Positions 15,552-24,288 of a stretch of DNA of 33,145 nt are shown in pieces. This DNA is from TMED26 sp002694075 (lineage in GTDB: Bacteria > Pseudomonadota > Alphaproteobacteria > Thalassobaculales > Thalassobaculaceae): assembly GCA_036160575.1 (NCBI GenBank), contig JAYYDT010000092.1:1-33145 (forward strand), read 5' to 3'. Under the pieces are notes generated by a model. It was given only the letters and a program-made list of their open reading frames with translations, did not search any database and was not told the DNA's origin. Numbering within the stretch: position 1 is the stretch's first letter; each line of letters begins with the position of its first letter. Made by a program: the position numbers and the translations under genes.

Positions 15552-16755
15552 CGACCACACCATCGGCGACCAGGGCGTCGACCGCCGACCCGTCATAGCC
15601 GAGAGCGGTCAGAATTTCCGCGCTATGTTCGGCCAGTAACGGCGGCGGACCGCTCGCCGCCGGGCCGTCGCTGTCGGCGGTGAAGGCGCTGCCGACCAAG
15701 GTGAGATCGAGATCCATGCCGGTTGGCGTCGGCACTTTTTGCAGCACGCCGCGATGGGTCAATTGCGGCGTCTCGCTGGCTTCGGCGACCGAGCGCACCT
15801 TGGCGATTGGCACGCCATGGGCGGCCAGGCGGACCTCCCAATTCTCGGCGCTGTCTTTCTTGAAGGCCTCGCTCAGCAGGGCGCGCAATTCGGCGCGGTT
15901 TTCGATCCGCGCGGCGATTGAGGAAAAGCGCGCGTCGTCGATCAACTCCGGCTGCCCAATCTCGGAAAAAATCCCGGCCACATGGTTTTGCTGGGTGGCC
16001 GACATCAGCACCGCGCCATCGCCGGTCTGGAAGCAATCGGCGGTTGGCATTTTGGTCGCCGAGCTATTGCCGAACAGGCCGCCCATATTGCCGTCGACCA
16101 GATATTGACCAAAGCCCGAAGCCTGCAGGGTCAACGCCGCATCGAGCATGGCGACGTCGAGGTATTGTCCCTCGCCGGTGCGTTCGCGGCGAAACAGCGC
16201 GCCGGCGATGGCGTAGGCGGCGGAAATCGCGGTCATCATATCGACCGGGAAATAACCGGTGCGCATCGGCCCGCTGTCGATCGAGCCATTATTGGCCATC
16301 ATGCCCGAGGCCGCCTGCACCGCGCCGTCATAGGCGGCGTCGCGAGCTTTCGGGCCTTCGCCGCCGAAACCGGTGACGGCGCAGTAAACGATCTTTGGAT
16401 TGACCGCTTTGACGGCGGCGTAATCCAGGCCCAAACGGTCGACCACACCGCCGCGAAAATTATGCAGCACGACATCGGCGGTTTCGATCAGTTTGAAGGC
16501 GATTTCCTTACCGCGCGGATCCTTCAGGTCGAGGGCCAGGCTGCGCTTGCCGATGTTCATCGCCAAAAAGGCCGAGGCCATGTCATGTTCGGCGAGCGGG
16601 CTGGGCAGCATGCGGTTGCGCATTTGATCGCCAATGCCCGGCGGCTCGATCTTAATCACATCGGCGCCCAGTAAAGCCAGTTGCGTGGCCGCGAACGGCG
16701 CCGCCAAAACCTGACTGAAATCGATCACCTTAATGCCATCGAAGGCTTGTGCCAT
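15535..16755 (-). CDS. CaiB/BaiF family (class III) CoA-transferase
   Basis: A 406-residue class III CoA-transferase, which moves CoA between an acyl-CoA and a free acid through an aspartyl-CoA intermediate. The catalytic aspartate is D143, in AAYDGAVQAASG. Other family marks are the N-terminal 'IKVIDFSQVLAAPFAATQLALLGADVIKIE', 'NIGKRSLALDLKDPRG' and 'LHNFRGGVVDRLGL'. The acid cannot be named; formyl-, carnitine-, succinyl- and bile-acid-type enzymes share these motifs. The start ATG has GGAGGGA upstream. It lies 30 bases downstream of a MATE exporter gene on the same strand, possibly one transcript. The 3' end falls in the 17-bp tandem repeat. Confidence 0.92.
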   Translation of the reverse strand: MAQAFDGIKVIDFSQVLAAPFAATQLALLGADVIKIEPPGIGDQMRNRMLPSPLAEHDMASAFLAMNIGKRSLALDLKDPRGKEIAFKLIETADVVLHNFRGGVVDRLGLDYAAVKAVNPKIVYCAVTGFGGEGPKARDAAYDGAVQAASGMMANNGSIDSGPMRTGYFPVDMMTAISAAYAIAGALFRRERTGEGQYLDVAMLDAALTLQASGFGQYLVDGNMGGLFGNSSATKMPTADCFQTGDGAVLMSATQQNHVAGIFSEIGQPELIDDARFSSIAARIENRAELRALLSEAFKKDSAENWEVRLAAHGVPIAKVRSVAEASETPQLTHRGVLQKVPTPTGMDLDLTLVGSAFTADSDGPAASGPPPLLAEHSAEILTALGYDGSAVDALVADGVVGLVKA

Positions 16756-16785
16756 TGGTTCCCTCCCATCCCTATGGGGGAGAGC

Positions 16786-18195
16786 TTAGACGGCTTCGCC
16801 GAGCGCGGCAAACGCCCCGGGCGGGCGCCGGGACAGGCGGTGAAAGCGCCAGATCAAGGCGACCGCGACGGCGGCCAGGCCAAGCGCCATGCCGGTCCAC
16901 ACCCCGATCCCGGCGAGCGGCGTGAAAAAACCCAGCGCGGCCATCGCGCCGGCGCCGATTCCCCAATAGCCGATCACTTGAATGACCATTGGGATGGCGG
17001 TGTCCTTGTAGCCGCGCAGGGCGCCGGCGGCGACCGCCTGCAAGCCGTCGACCAATTGAAAGGCGGCGGCGACGGCGAGAAAACTGGCCGCCGTGGCGAT
17101 CGCGGCGGCGCCGTCCGAGGTCGCCGCGTCGAGGAATAGGGCGCTGATTTCGCCCCCGAAAAACAGCAGCACGGCGGCCGAGGCGAGGGCCGTGCCAACG
17201 GTCAAGGCGAGCCCGCACCAGCCGCTGACCCGCGCCCGCGGGAAATGCCCGCCGCCCACCGCCAGACCGACGCGCACCGTGCTGGCCTGGGCCATGCCGA
17301 AGGGGATCATGAACAAAATCGCCGAGACTTGCAGGGCGACGGCATGGCCGGAGAGGGCGCCGGCGTCGATGATCCCGATCAGAAAGCCGGCGACGGCGAA
17401 CATGCCGCTTTCCGCCAGATAGCCAAAGCCGACCGGCAGACCGATGCGAAAGATCTCGCGAAAGCGCGGCCAGTCCGCCCGCCACCAGCGCACCAAGATG
17501 CCGTAGCGGCGGAATTGACGGTCAACCAGACAGAAGCCAAGCAGGGCGGCGAACATGAACCAATGGGCGAAACTGGTTGATAGGCCGAGCCCGACCAATT
17601 CCAAACGGGGCAGGCCGAAGGCGCCGAACATCAACAGATAATTGCCTGCCGCGTTCACGAAAAAGCCGGCGATCATGATCACGACGGCGGCCCGGGGACG
17701 GCTGTGGCCGGCGATGAAGCTGCGCAGGATAATATAGCCAAAATGAGGGAAGAAGGACCAGATGACGGCTTGCATATAGGGGCCACCCAACGCCGCTAGA
17801 GCGGCGTCCTGGCCCAGCCAGAGCAATAACGTCTCGCCATGCCACATGGCCGCCATGAACGGCACGCTAATGGTCATCGCGACCCAAAACCCCTGGCGCA
17901 AGGACCGTCGCACGCCACGCTTGCGGTGGGCGCCGAGGTCTTGGGCGATCATCGCGGTCAAGGCCGCCAGGACCCCTTGGGCGAACAAGAAGATCGGAAA
18001 AATCGCCGAGCTCGCGATCACCTCGGCGGCCAGATAGGTTGGCCCCAGCCGGCCGGCGAAGGCGATATCGGTAGTGGTCAACGCCACCGCCGTCAACTGG
18101 GTCAGCGCCAGCATGCCGCCCAGCTTGAACACCGCCTTTGTTTCACTTGCCCACGGACGGACGTCGCCCGGCGTGGCGCCGATGCGCTGGACCAT
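16786..18195 (-). CDS. MATE family multidrug/sodium antiporter
   Basis: A 469-residue inner-membrane exporter of the MATE (NorM-like) family, with about twelve hydrophobic helices in two repeated halves. Family features are 'LTQLTAVALTTTDIAFAGRLGPTYLAA' in the first helix pair, 'QDLGAHRKRGVRRSLRQGF' in the loop, 'RSFIAGHSRPR', and in the second half 'GHAVALQVSAILFMIPFGMAQASTVRVG' and 'GALRGYKDTAIPM'. It would export cationic drugs or metabolites using Na+ or H+. The start ATG 18195 has GGGA about 8 bases upstream. The start region faces the SDR gene at 18264, only 68 bases away, so the two promoters must nearly overlap. The substrate is unknown. Confidence 0.92.
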   Translation of the reverse strand: MVQRIGATPGDVRPWASETKAVFKLGGMLALTQLTAVALTTTDIAFAGRLGPTYLAAEVIASSAIFPIFLFAQGVLAALTAMIAQDLGAHRKRGVRRSLRQGFWVAMTISVPFMAAMWHGETLLLWLGQDAALAALGGPYMQAVIWSFFPHFGYIILRSFIAGHSRPRAAVVIMIAGFFVNAAGNYLLMFGAFGLPRLELVGLGLSTSFAHWFMFAALLGFCLVDRQFRRYGILVRWWRADWPRFREIFRIGLPVGFGYLAESGMFAVAGFLIGIIDAGALSGHAVALQVSAILFMIPFGMAQASTVRVGLAVGGGHFPRARVSGWCGLALTVGTALASAAVLLFFGGEISALFLDAATSDGAAAIATAASFLAVAAAFQLVDGLQAVAAGALRGYKDTAIPMVIQVIGYWGIGAGAMAALGFFTPLAGIGVWTGMALGLAAVAVALIWRFHRLSRRPPGAFAALGEAV

Positions 18196-18263
18196 CTACA
18201 CTATCCCTGAAATCAGGCGCGCATCATGGCCATGACGCCGGTGCAACGCAAGGGGGAAAACAT

Positions 18264-19034
18264 ATGCCCAAGGCACAACCGCGCGAGACCGACCGCGTCT
18301 TTCTAGTCACCGGCGCGGCGTCGGGCATCGGCGCCGCTTATTGCCGGGCGGTGGCCGGACCGGGGGCGGCGATCATGGTCCATAGCCGGGCCAATCGGGC
18401 CGGCGCCGAGGCCGTCGCGGCGGCGGTTATCGAGGCCGGGGGCGGCGCCGAGGTGATCCTCGGAGATTTGTCGGCGGCCGGGGTCGGGGCCGAACTGGTG
18501 GCCGCGACCTTGGCGCGGTTCGGCGCTTTGGACGTGCTGGTCGCCAATGCCGGCTATGCCGACGCCCGGCCGCTGGAGACGATCACTCGCGAAGACCTCG
18601 ACCGCGCCATGGCCACCATCACCGGCGGGTTTTTCGACATGACGCGGGCCGCCCGGCCGGCGCTGATCGCCGCCTCGGCGCCGGCGGTGCTGGCGGTTGG
18701 CGCCTTTGGCCCGCATGTTTTTCGCCCCGATGTCCCGATTTTCCCGGCGACCGCGCCGGCCAAGGCGGCCTTGGAGGCGGCGGTCAAGACCTTGGCCCAT
18801 GAATTGGCGCCGGCCGGCGTGCCGGTCAACGCGGTGGCGCCCGGCTTTATCGAAAAAGAGGCCGGCACCGAGCGCGCCGTCGATCCCGCCCGCCAGGCGG
18901 CGCTGGCCAAATCCATCCCGATGGGCCGCTATGGCCGGCCGGACGAGGTGGCCGCGGTGATGGCCTTTCTGACCGCGCCGCAGGCCAGTTACGTCACCGG
19001 CCAGGTGATCCATGTCAATGGTGGGTTGGTGTGA
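18264..19034 (+). CDS. SDR-fold protein lacking catalytic Asn, Ser and Tyr
   Basis: A 256-residue protein of the short-chain dehydrogenase fold. The cofactor motif TGAASGIG (16-23), NAG (95-97), 'VNAVAPGFIE' and the C-terminal 'YVTGQVIHVNGGL' are intact, so nucleotide binding is likely. The catalytic tetrad is not: the YxxxK position reads T163-A-P-A-K167, the serine region reads VGAFGP, and the helix-4 asparagine is replaced within ATITGG. Only the lysine remains. It may bind NAD(P)(H) without classical dehydrogenase activity, or use another chemistry. The frame shows no decay, so it is probably expressed. ATG 18264 has AGGGGGA about 7 bases upstream. It converges on the phosphohexomutase gene with 24 bases between. 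Confidence 0.85.
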   Translation: MPKAQPRETDRVFLVTGAASGIGAAYCRAVAGPGAAIMVHSRANRAGAEAVAAAVIEAGGGAEVILGDLSAAGVGAELVAATLARFGALDVLVANAGYADARPLETITREDLDRAMATITGGFFDMTRAARPALIAASAPAVLAVGAFGPHVFRPDVPIFPATAPAKAALEAAVKTLAHELAPAGVPVNAVAPGFIEKEAGTERAVDPARQAALAKSIPMGRYGRPDEVAAVMAFLTAPQASYVTGQVIHVNGGLV

Positions 19035-19058
19035 TTTCCACCGGACACCGGCGGCGGG

Positions 19059-20444
19059 TTAAATGGCGTCGGTCCGGATGTCGGCGGCGGCCAGGGCCGC
19101 GCGCACCTGCGCCTTTAAGCGATCCAGGCCGGCGGCGTCGGCCGCCTCGCAGCGCGCGACCAGCACGTTTTGGGTGTTTGAGGCGCGCAGCAGCCACCAG
19201 CCGTCGTCGGTCGACACACGCACCCCGTCGATATCGTTGACCTGGCCGGCGCCGGCGTCGGCGAGCCAGGTTTTGATCCGCTCGACCGCGCCGAATTTTT
19301 GACGCTCATCGACCTCGATGCGGATTTCCGGGGTGTTGACCATGTCCGGCAGACGGTCGCGCAATGCGGACAGCTTTTCGCCGGTTCGCGCCAGTCGCCC
19401 GATCAGGCGCATGGCCACGTAAAGGGCGTCGTCGAAACCGTAATAACGGTCTTTGAAAAAGATGTGGCCGCTCATTTCGCCGGCCAAGGGCGCGTCGGTC
19501 TCGGCCATCTTGGCTTTGATCAGGGAATGGCCGGTGCGCCACATCAAGGGCGCGCCGCCAAGGGCGGCGATACGGTCAAACAGCGCTTGGCTGGCCTTGA
19601 CGTCGGCGATGATGGTGGCGCCCGGGCTCTCGGCCAAAACCTCTTCGGCCAGGATGGCCAGCAATTGGTCGCCCCAGATGATGCGGCCCTGGTCGTCGAC
19701 CACACCGATGCGGTCGCCGTCACCGTCGAAGCCGACGCCAAGGTCGGCGCCCTGGTCGGCCACGGCGGCGATCAGATCGGCCAGGTTTTCCGCCACCGTT
19801 GGGTCCGGATGATGATTGGGAAAGGTGCCGTCGACATCGCCAAATAGGACCGTGTGATCGGCCGCCAGCCCGGCGGTCAGGGCGGTAACGATGTCGCCGG
19901 CGGCGCCATTGCCGCAATCCCAGACGATTTTTAAGCGGTGCGCCGGGGCGAATTCCTCGGCCAGTCGCGCGCGGTAGCGCTCACGCAGATCGACCTCGGC
20001 GAAACCGCCGTCGCCGCTGGCCACGTCGCCGGCCGCCATTAAGGCGCCAAGGGCTTGGATGTCGTCGCCAAAGAAGGACTTGCCCAGCATCACCATTTTA
20101 AAGCCGTTGTAATCGGGCGGGTTGTGCGAGCCGGTAATCATGATGCCGCCGTCGACGTCCAGCACATGGCTGGCGAAATACAGCATCGGCGTTGGCCCCA
20201 TGCCGACCGAGGTGACATCGACGCCGGCGGCGCGCAGGCCCTCGGCGACCGCGTCATGCAGGCGCGGCGAGCTCAGTCGGCCGTCAAAGCCAAGCGCGGC
20301 GCGCTGGCCGCCACGGGCACGCAGCATGCTTCCAAAGCCGCGGCCGATGGCGCGCGCGTCCGCGTTGGTCAGGGTTTGGCCGACAATGCCGCGGATATCG
20401 TATTCGCGCAGAATGGTCGGGTCGAATTGATGGGCCGAGCACAT
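19059..20444 (-). CDS. Phosphomannomutase/phosphoglucomutase
   Basis: A 461-residue alpha-D-phosphohexomutase interconverting hexose 6- and 1-phosphates. The four domain landmarks are all visible: the phosphoserine loop TGSHNP (S106), the metal loop DGDGDR (240-245), the sugar-specificity loop GEMSGH (322-327) and the phosphate-binding RASNTQ (420-425). This set fits the AlgC/ManB group, which accepts mannose and glucose phosphates, and feeds GalU with glucose 1-phosphate. ATG 20444 shares its A with the TGA of ugd (TGATG) and has GAGGAGG upstream, so translation is probably coupled. A GTG at 20447 is an alternative. It is the last gene of the galU-ugd-mutase operon. Confidence 0.95.
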   Translation of the reverse strand: MCSAHQFDPTILREYDIRGIVGQTLTNADARAIGRGFGSMLRARGGQRAALGFDGRLSSPRLHDAVAEGLRAAGVDVTSVGMGPTPMLYFASHVLDVDGGIMITGSHNPPDYNGFKMVMLGKSFFGDDIQALGALMAAGDVASGDGGFAEVDLRERYRARLAEEFAPAHRLKIVWDCGNGAAGDIVTALTAGLAADHTVLFGDVDGTFPNHHPDPTVAENLADLIAAVADQGADLGVGFDGDGDRIGVVDDQGRIIWGDQLLAILAEEVLAESPGATIIADVKASQALFDRIAALGGAPLMWRTGHSLIKAKMAETDAPLAGEMSGHIFFKDRYYGFDDALYVAMRLIGRLARTGEKLSALRDRLPDMVNTPEIRIEVDERQKFGAVERIKTWLADAGAGQVNDIDGVRVSTDDGWWLLRASNTQNVLVARCEAADAAGLDRLKAQVRAALAAADIRTDAI

Positions 20445-21775
20445 CACGCCTCCTCGCCGCCGCCAGCGGCCGTGGGGCGCCCGACGCAGCTATAGTCGAA
20501 GCCGGCGGCCGCCATTTCCGCCGGGTTGTAGACATTGCGCAGGTCAATCATGCGCGGCGTTTTCAATAGCTCCTTGATGCGCTTGAGGTCGAGGGCGCGG
20601 AACTGGTTCCATTCGGTCAACAAGGCGACCGCGTCGGCTCCGTCCATGGCTTGATAAGCGTCGTCGCACCAGCCGACATCGTCCAACAGCGCGCGGGCCT
20701 CGTCCATGCCTTCGGGATCGTAGGCGCGAATTTGGGCGCCGGCCGCTTGCAGGGCGGGGATGATCGCCAGGCTCGGCGAATCGCGCATGTCGTCGGTGTT
20801 CGGCTTGAAGGTGACCCCGAGAATGGCCAGGGTCAGACCGGCCACCGAACCATTGCAGGCGGCGATGATCTTGTCGGCCATGCGCGCCTTGCGTTTATCG
20901 TTCACATCGACGACCGTCTCGACGATGCGCAGGGGCGCGTCCATGTCTTGCGCGGTTTTGACCAGGGCCAGGGTGTCCTTGGGAAAACAAGACCCGCCAT
21001 AGCCCGGTCCCGGGTGCAGAAATTTGTTGCCGATGCGGCCGTCTAGGCCAATGCCCTTGGCCACGTCATGAACGTCGGCGCCGACCTTTTCACAGAGATC
21101 GGCGATCTCGTTGATAAAGGTGATCTTGGTCGCCAGGAAGGTGTTGCCGGCGTATTTGATCAACTCGGAGGTTTCCAAACTGGTGAACACGATCGGCGTT
21201 TCGATCAAAAACAGCGGGCGGTAAAGTTCGCGCATGACCGCGCGCGCGCGTTCGCTGTCGGTGCCGATGACCACCCGATCGGGGCGCATAAAATCGCCAA
21301 TCGCCGAGCCCTCGCGCAGAAATTCGGGGTTTGAGCAAATGTCGAACGCCGCTTGCGGTCGGCATTTCTGGATAATCTCCGACACCTCGCGGCCAGTGCC
21401 GACTGGCACCGTTGATTTGGTCACGATCACCGCGTAACCGGTCAGCGCGGCGGCGATTTCCTCGGCGGCGGCATAGACATAGGATAGGTCGGCATGGCCA
21501 TCGCCGCGCCGGCTGGGCGTGCCAACGGCGATGAACACGGCGTCGGCGCCATCCACCGCGTTGGCCAAGTCCTGGGTGAAGGATAGCCGGCCGGCCCGGA
21601 CATTTTTCTCGACCAGGGTGTCGAGGCCCGGCTCATAGATCGGGATCTCACCGCGCTGGAGGCGGTCGATCTTGTCGGCGTCCTTGTCCACGCACACCAC
21701 ATCGACCCCGAACTCGGAAAAACAGGCGCCGGAAACCAGGCCGACATAGCCCGTTCCGATCATGGCGATGCGCAT
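20444..21775 (-). CDS. ugd: UDP-glucose 6-dehydrogenase
   Basis: A 443-residue enzyme that oxidises UDP-glucose to UDP-glucuronate in two NAD-dependent steps. The N-terminal Rossmann motif is GTGYVGLV (7-14). The catalytic cysteine is C263 in GPGYGGSCFPKDT, and K207 lies in the SELIKYAGNTFLA helix. The C-terminal UDP-binding half carries 'LGVTFKPNTDDMRDSPSL'. Its length is usual for the bacterial family. The start ATG 21775 lies 5 bases after the galU stop, and its own stop overlaps the mutase start, so the three genes form a tight operon. UDP-glucuronate is a precursor of acidic exopolysaccharide or lipid A modification; no glycosyltransferase is in the window to tell which. Confidence 0.97.
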   Translation of the reverse strand: MRIAMIGTGYVGLVSGACFSEFGVDVVCVDKDADKIDRLQRGEIPIYEPGLDTLVEKNVRAGRLSFTQDLANAVDGADAVFIAVGTPSRRGDGHADLSYVYAAAEEIAAALTGYAVIVTKSTVPVGTGREVSEIIQKCRPQAAFDICSNPEFLREGSAIGDFMRPDRVVIGTDSERARAVMRELYRPLFLIETPIVFTSLETSELIKYAGNTFLATKITFINEIADLCEKVGADVHDVAKGIGLDGRIGNKFLHPGPGYGGSCFPKDTLALVKTAQDMDAPLRIVETVVDVNDKRKARMADKIIAACNGSVAGLTLAILGVTFKPNTDDMRDSPSLAIIPALQAAGAQIRAYDPEGMDEARALLDDVGWCDDAYQAMDGADAVALLTEWNQFRALDLKRIKELLKTPRMIDLRNVYNPAEMAAAGFDYSCVGRPTAAGGGEEA

Positions 21776-21780
21776 GGCGG

Positions 21781-22656
21781 CTAATCCTTCGCGTATGAAT
21801 GGATGATTTTTCGCACGCCGGCGGCCATGTCCGGACGGGCCAGGGCGAAGGCGATATTGGCTTCGAGAAAGCCGGTTTTATTCCCACAATCGAAGCGCGT
21901 GCCGTCGAATTTAAAGCCGTGGAAGGGGTGCTTGCCGATCTGCCGGGCCAGCGCGTCGGTCAGTTGGATCTCATCGCCGGCGCCCCGCTCCATGCGCGCC
22001 AGATCATCGAAAACCGCCGGCTGAATAATATAGCGGCCAATCACCGCCAGATTTGATGGTGCTTCTTGCGGTTTCGGCTTTTCCACCAGGCCGTCGACCT
22101 GCACCAAACGACCATCCGCGCCGCCCGGTGCGATCACCCCATAGCTGGCGGTTTCGGCCGGCGCGACTTCCATCACCGCCAACATATTGCCGCCCACCGC
22201 GCCATGGGCCGCGACCATTTGTTTGAGACAGCCGGGCGCGCTGAGGATCAGGTCATCGGCGAGCAGGACCGCGACCGGTTCATCGCCGGCGAAATTACGC
22301 GCGCACCACACCGCGTGGCCAAGGCCGAGCGGTTCCTGCTGGCGGATGAAGGCCATGTTGCCGGGGGCCGGGATGGTTTCAGCCAATAGGGTCAGGGCGT
22401 CATCCTTGCGCCGGTTGGTCAGCATGTCCTGAAGTTCATAGGCATGGTCGAAATGGTCTTCGATCGATGCCTTGCCGCGGCCGGTGACGAAAATGAACTC
22501 TTCGATGCCGGCCTCTCGGGCCTCGTCGACGGCGTATTGAATCAGCGGTTTATCGACCACCGGCAACATTTCTTTTGGCATGGATTTCGTCGCCGGTAAG
22601 AAACGGGTCCCCAGACCGCCGACGGGGAAAATGGCCTTGCGGATCGGGGCGGACAT
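21781..22656 (-). CDS. galU: UTP-glucose-1-phosphate uridylyltransferase
   Basis: A 291-residue nucleotidyltransferase making UDP-glucose from UTP and glucose 1-phosphate. The N-terminal GGLGTRFLPATKSMPKEMLP signature binds the nucleotide. 'QQEPLGLGHAVWCAR', 'LLADDLI' with the metal-binding aspartates, 'GLVEKP' and 'FDCGNKTGFLEAN' complete the family pattern. ATG 22656 is chosen; a TTG at 22665 in frame would place AGGGA only one base away, whereas the same AGGGA is about 10 bases from the ATG. It is the first gene of the operon with ugd and the phosphohexomutase. A small stem (GCGTC/GACGC, 22678-22692) falls in its leader. Confidence 0.96.
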   Translation of the reverse strand: MSAPIRKAIFPVGGLGTRFLPATKSMPKEMLPVVDKPLIQYAVDEAREAGIEEFIFVTGRGKASIEDHFDHAYELQDMLTNRRKDDALTLLAETIPAPGNMAFIRQQEPLGLGHAVWCARNFAGDEPVAVLLADDLILSAPGCLKQMVAAHGAVGGNMLAVMEVAPAETASYGVIAPGGADGRLVQVDGLVEKPKPQEAPSNLAVIGRYIIQPAVFDDLARMERGAGDEIQLTDALARQIGKHPFHGFKFDGTRFDCGNKTGFLEANIAFALARPDMAAGVRKIIHSYAKD

Positions 22657-22736
22657 GGCGTTCAAATCCCTGGCAGGGCGTCTTTAGGACGCGTGAACTC
22701 CCCGTTCTTGCCATACCGGCCGCGGCGACGCAACCG

Positions 22737-22754
22737 CCCATCGGGGCCGATGGG
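22737..22754 (-). terminator. Hairpin after the J-domain gene, possible terminator
   Basis: CCCATCGG and CCGATGGG (8-bp arms, 2-bp centre) lie 8 bases beyond the stop of the membrane J-domain gene. No U-tract follows on the minus strand, so it is a weak intrinsic terminator at best; an mRNA 3'-end stabiliser is an alternative. galU begins 80 bases further on and may rely on read-through or its own promoter. Confidence 0.4.
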
Positions 22755-22762
22755 GAGCCGCT

Positions 22763-23491
22763 TCAGGCGTCCAACAGCACGTCTTTGGCGCGGTTAATCT
22801 GTGTCGCCAGGTAATCCGAACCGCCTCGGTCGGGGTGGGCGATTTTCATCAACCGGCGATGGGCCTCGCGGATCTCGCGGGCGCTCGCGCCGGCGGCCAC
22901 GCCCAGGACCGCACGCGCCTGGTCGGCGGTCATTTCGGCGTCATCGAAGCTCGCTGATTCGCCGCCGCCTTGGCCGCCGCCGGGGTCGCTTCGTCGTCGC
23001 CACTCATCGCCATGCTGACGGTCCAGGAAGGTTTCCAGAGCCTGCGCGCCTTGTGAGTCCTCTTGCCGACACTGGGCCAAAAGCGCCAGCGTCTCGTCCA
23101 GGGTCAAGCTCGTGAGTTCGCGCCCGCGATAAGGGCCATCCAGGACTTCGCCCGATAGCTGGCCGCTGTCATGGTCGAGGCGCATCAGCAAAAGGCGGGT
23201 GCGAATTTCCGAGCTTTGCCCCGGCCGTGGGCCGGCGGCGGTGCGCGCCATATTGCCAAGCCGTCCGATCAGCCCGCCCCAGCGCAACAGGAACGGCAGG
23301 ACGACAGCGAATAAATAGCCGAGAATGTCGAAACGCCGGCTAATCGCGACGAAAATGGCGCCGCCGGCCAGCACCGCCAGGGCGAACCACTTCAAACCGC
23401 GCAGAATTTGGCGCGGCGGCGCGCCGGCCAACCAACGGACGGTTAAAATCGCCCCAACGACCAGTCCGAGGCCGAGGATCAGATAGGTCAT
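22763..23491 (-). CDS. Membrane-anchored DnaJ-domain protein
   Basis: A 242-residue protein with hydrophobic segments at about 1-20, 35-50 and 56-72, then a soluble linker and a C-terminal J domain (about 188-242). The HPD motif, which stimulates Hsp70 ATPase, is at 219-221 in MKIAHPDRGGS. Membrane helix plus C-terminal J domain resembles the TIM14/Pam18 and DjlA-like arrangement, so it probably recruits DnaK to the inner membrane. The middle region (95-160) has no recognised domain; a glycine-rich patch is at 171-178. ATG 23491 overlaps the stop of the VWA gene as ATGA, so the two are translationally coupled. The upstream extension of the open frame is arginine-rich shadow of the VWA gene. 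Confidence 0.88.
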   Translation of the reverse strand: MTYLILGLGLVVGAILTVRWLAGAPPRQILRGLKWFALAVLAGGAIFVAISRRFDILGYLFAVVLPFLLRWGGLIGRLGNMARTAAGPRPGQSSEIRTRLLLMRLDHDSGQLSGEVLDGPYRGRELTSLTLDETLALLAQCRQEDSQGAQALETFLDRQHGDEWRRRSDPGGGQGGGESASFDDAEMTADQARAVLGVAAGASAREIREAHRRLMKIAHPDRGGSDYLATQINRAKDVLLDA

Positions 23492-24222
23492 CGGTCGGTC
23501 AAACGGTGGCTCAACAGGCGGGCCGCGCCGCCGGTTTTTTCGGCATGGGCGAGAAACGCTTGGCGACCGCCGCTGGCATAGACCGCCACCGCCGCCAGCA
23601 AATCGCGGAGTTGGTCGGCGCTGGCGGCGTCGAACGGGCAATAGGCGCCGCCGCTAAGCTTGGCGATTTGACCGAAGGCTTTGGCCGCCAAGGGGTCGCC
23701 ACCCTCGTGGAACATAAAGGCGGGCACGCCCTTGAGGCCCAATTGGCCGGCCAAGTGGCAGACGGCGTCGATATCCTCCTCGAAGGCGTCGCCGACAAAC
23801 ACCAGGGCATCGACCCGCGAGCGGTCATTTTCCTTGATGGCATGGCGCAGTACCTTGAGCAATTGGGTGTGGCCGCCCAAGCAACGCACCGAGGTCATCG
23901 CGCGCAACAGGTCGCTCGCCGTCGGATACCATTTCGACGCCTTGCATTCGCCAAAGCCACGGTAAAACACCAATTGGACCGCCAGGCCGCCGATCGCGGC
24001 GGTGGTTTGGAACATCGTGCCTTGGATTTGGCAGGCTTGGTCCCAGCGCGGCTCACGCGAGGCGGTGGCGTCCATGGCGAAAATCAAGCGTCCCTGACGG
24101 CCGCCGGCGCCAGGATTCGGCCGGGCGCGCACCTGCGACAGGAAGTCGGCCACCTCGCGGTCAGAGGAGGGCGCCGCCGGGGCGCCGGGCGGCGTTATCG
24201 TGGGGGCACGTTTGTCGGTCAT
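23488..24222 (-). CDS. von Willebrand factor A domain protein
   Basis: A 244-residue protein with a short, proline- and alanine-rich disordered N-terminus (1-45) and a single VWA fold. Strand 1 is RLIFAMDATASREPRWDQA, giving a MIDAS-like D51-x-T53-x-S55. A threonine (GGHTQLLKVL) and 'DALVFVGDAFEE' occupy the later metal-ion-site loops. No signal peptide or membrane helix is seen, so it is probably cytoplasmic. VWA domains of this type mediate protein assembly, often with ATPases or chaperones. The start ATG 24222 has GAGG 7 bases upstream; GTG 24228 is also in frame. It is the first gene of a two-gene unit with the membrane J-domain protein. Its precise role is unknown. Confidence 0.83.
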   Translation of the reverse strand: MTDKRAPTITPPGAPAAPSSDREVADFLSQVRARPNPGAGGRQGRLIFAMDATASREPRWDQACQIQGTMFQTTAAIGGLAVQLVFYRGFGECKASKWYPTASDLLRAMTSVRCLGGHTQLLKVLRHAIKENDRSRVDALVFVGDAFEEDIDAVCHLAGQLGLKGVPAFMFHEGGDPLAAKAFGQIAKLSGGAYCPFDAASADQLRDLLAAVAVYASGGRQAFLAHAEKTGGAARLLSHRLTDR

Positions 24223-24275
24223 GGTCACGCCTCGTTAAGGTTCTTATTATGTTGTGTGAGCCGGGGCCGTTTCCA
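24222..24275. promoter_or_regulatory. Candidate bidirectional promoter with overlapping -10 elements
   Basis: On the + strand TGGTCA (24222-24227) and TATTAT (24245-24250) are 17 bp apart. On the - strand TGGAAA (complement of 24270-24275) and CATAAT (complement of 24247-24252) are also 17 bp apart. The two -10 boxes overlap on the same AT patch in a 66-bp gap between divergent genes. Each -35 matches consensus at 4 of 6 positions. It would drive the GNAT gene rightwards and the VWA/J-domain pair leftwards. Confidence 0.4.
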
Positions 24276-24288
24276 GGGGATTGCGGGT

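Noticed and set aside
23506..24288. Long N-terminal extension of the GNAT frame
   Set aside because: It is antisense to the VWA gene. Acetyltransferase similarity begins only after GTG 24289, which has its own ribosome binding site.
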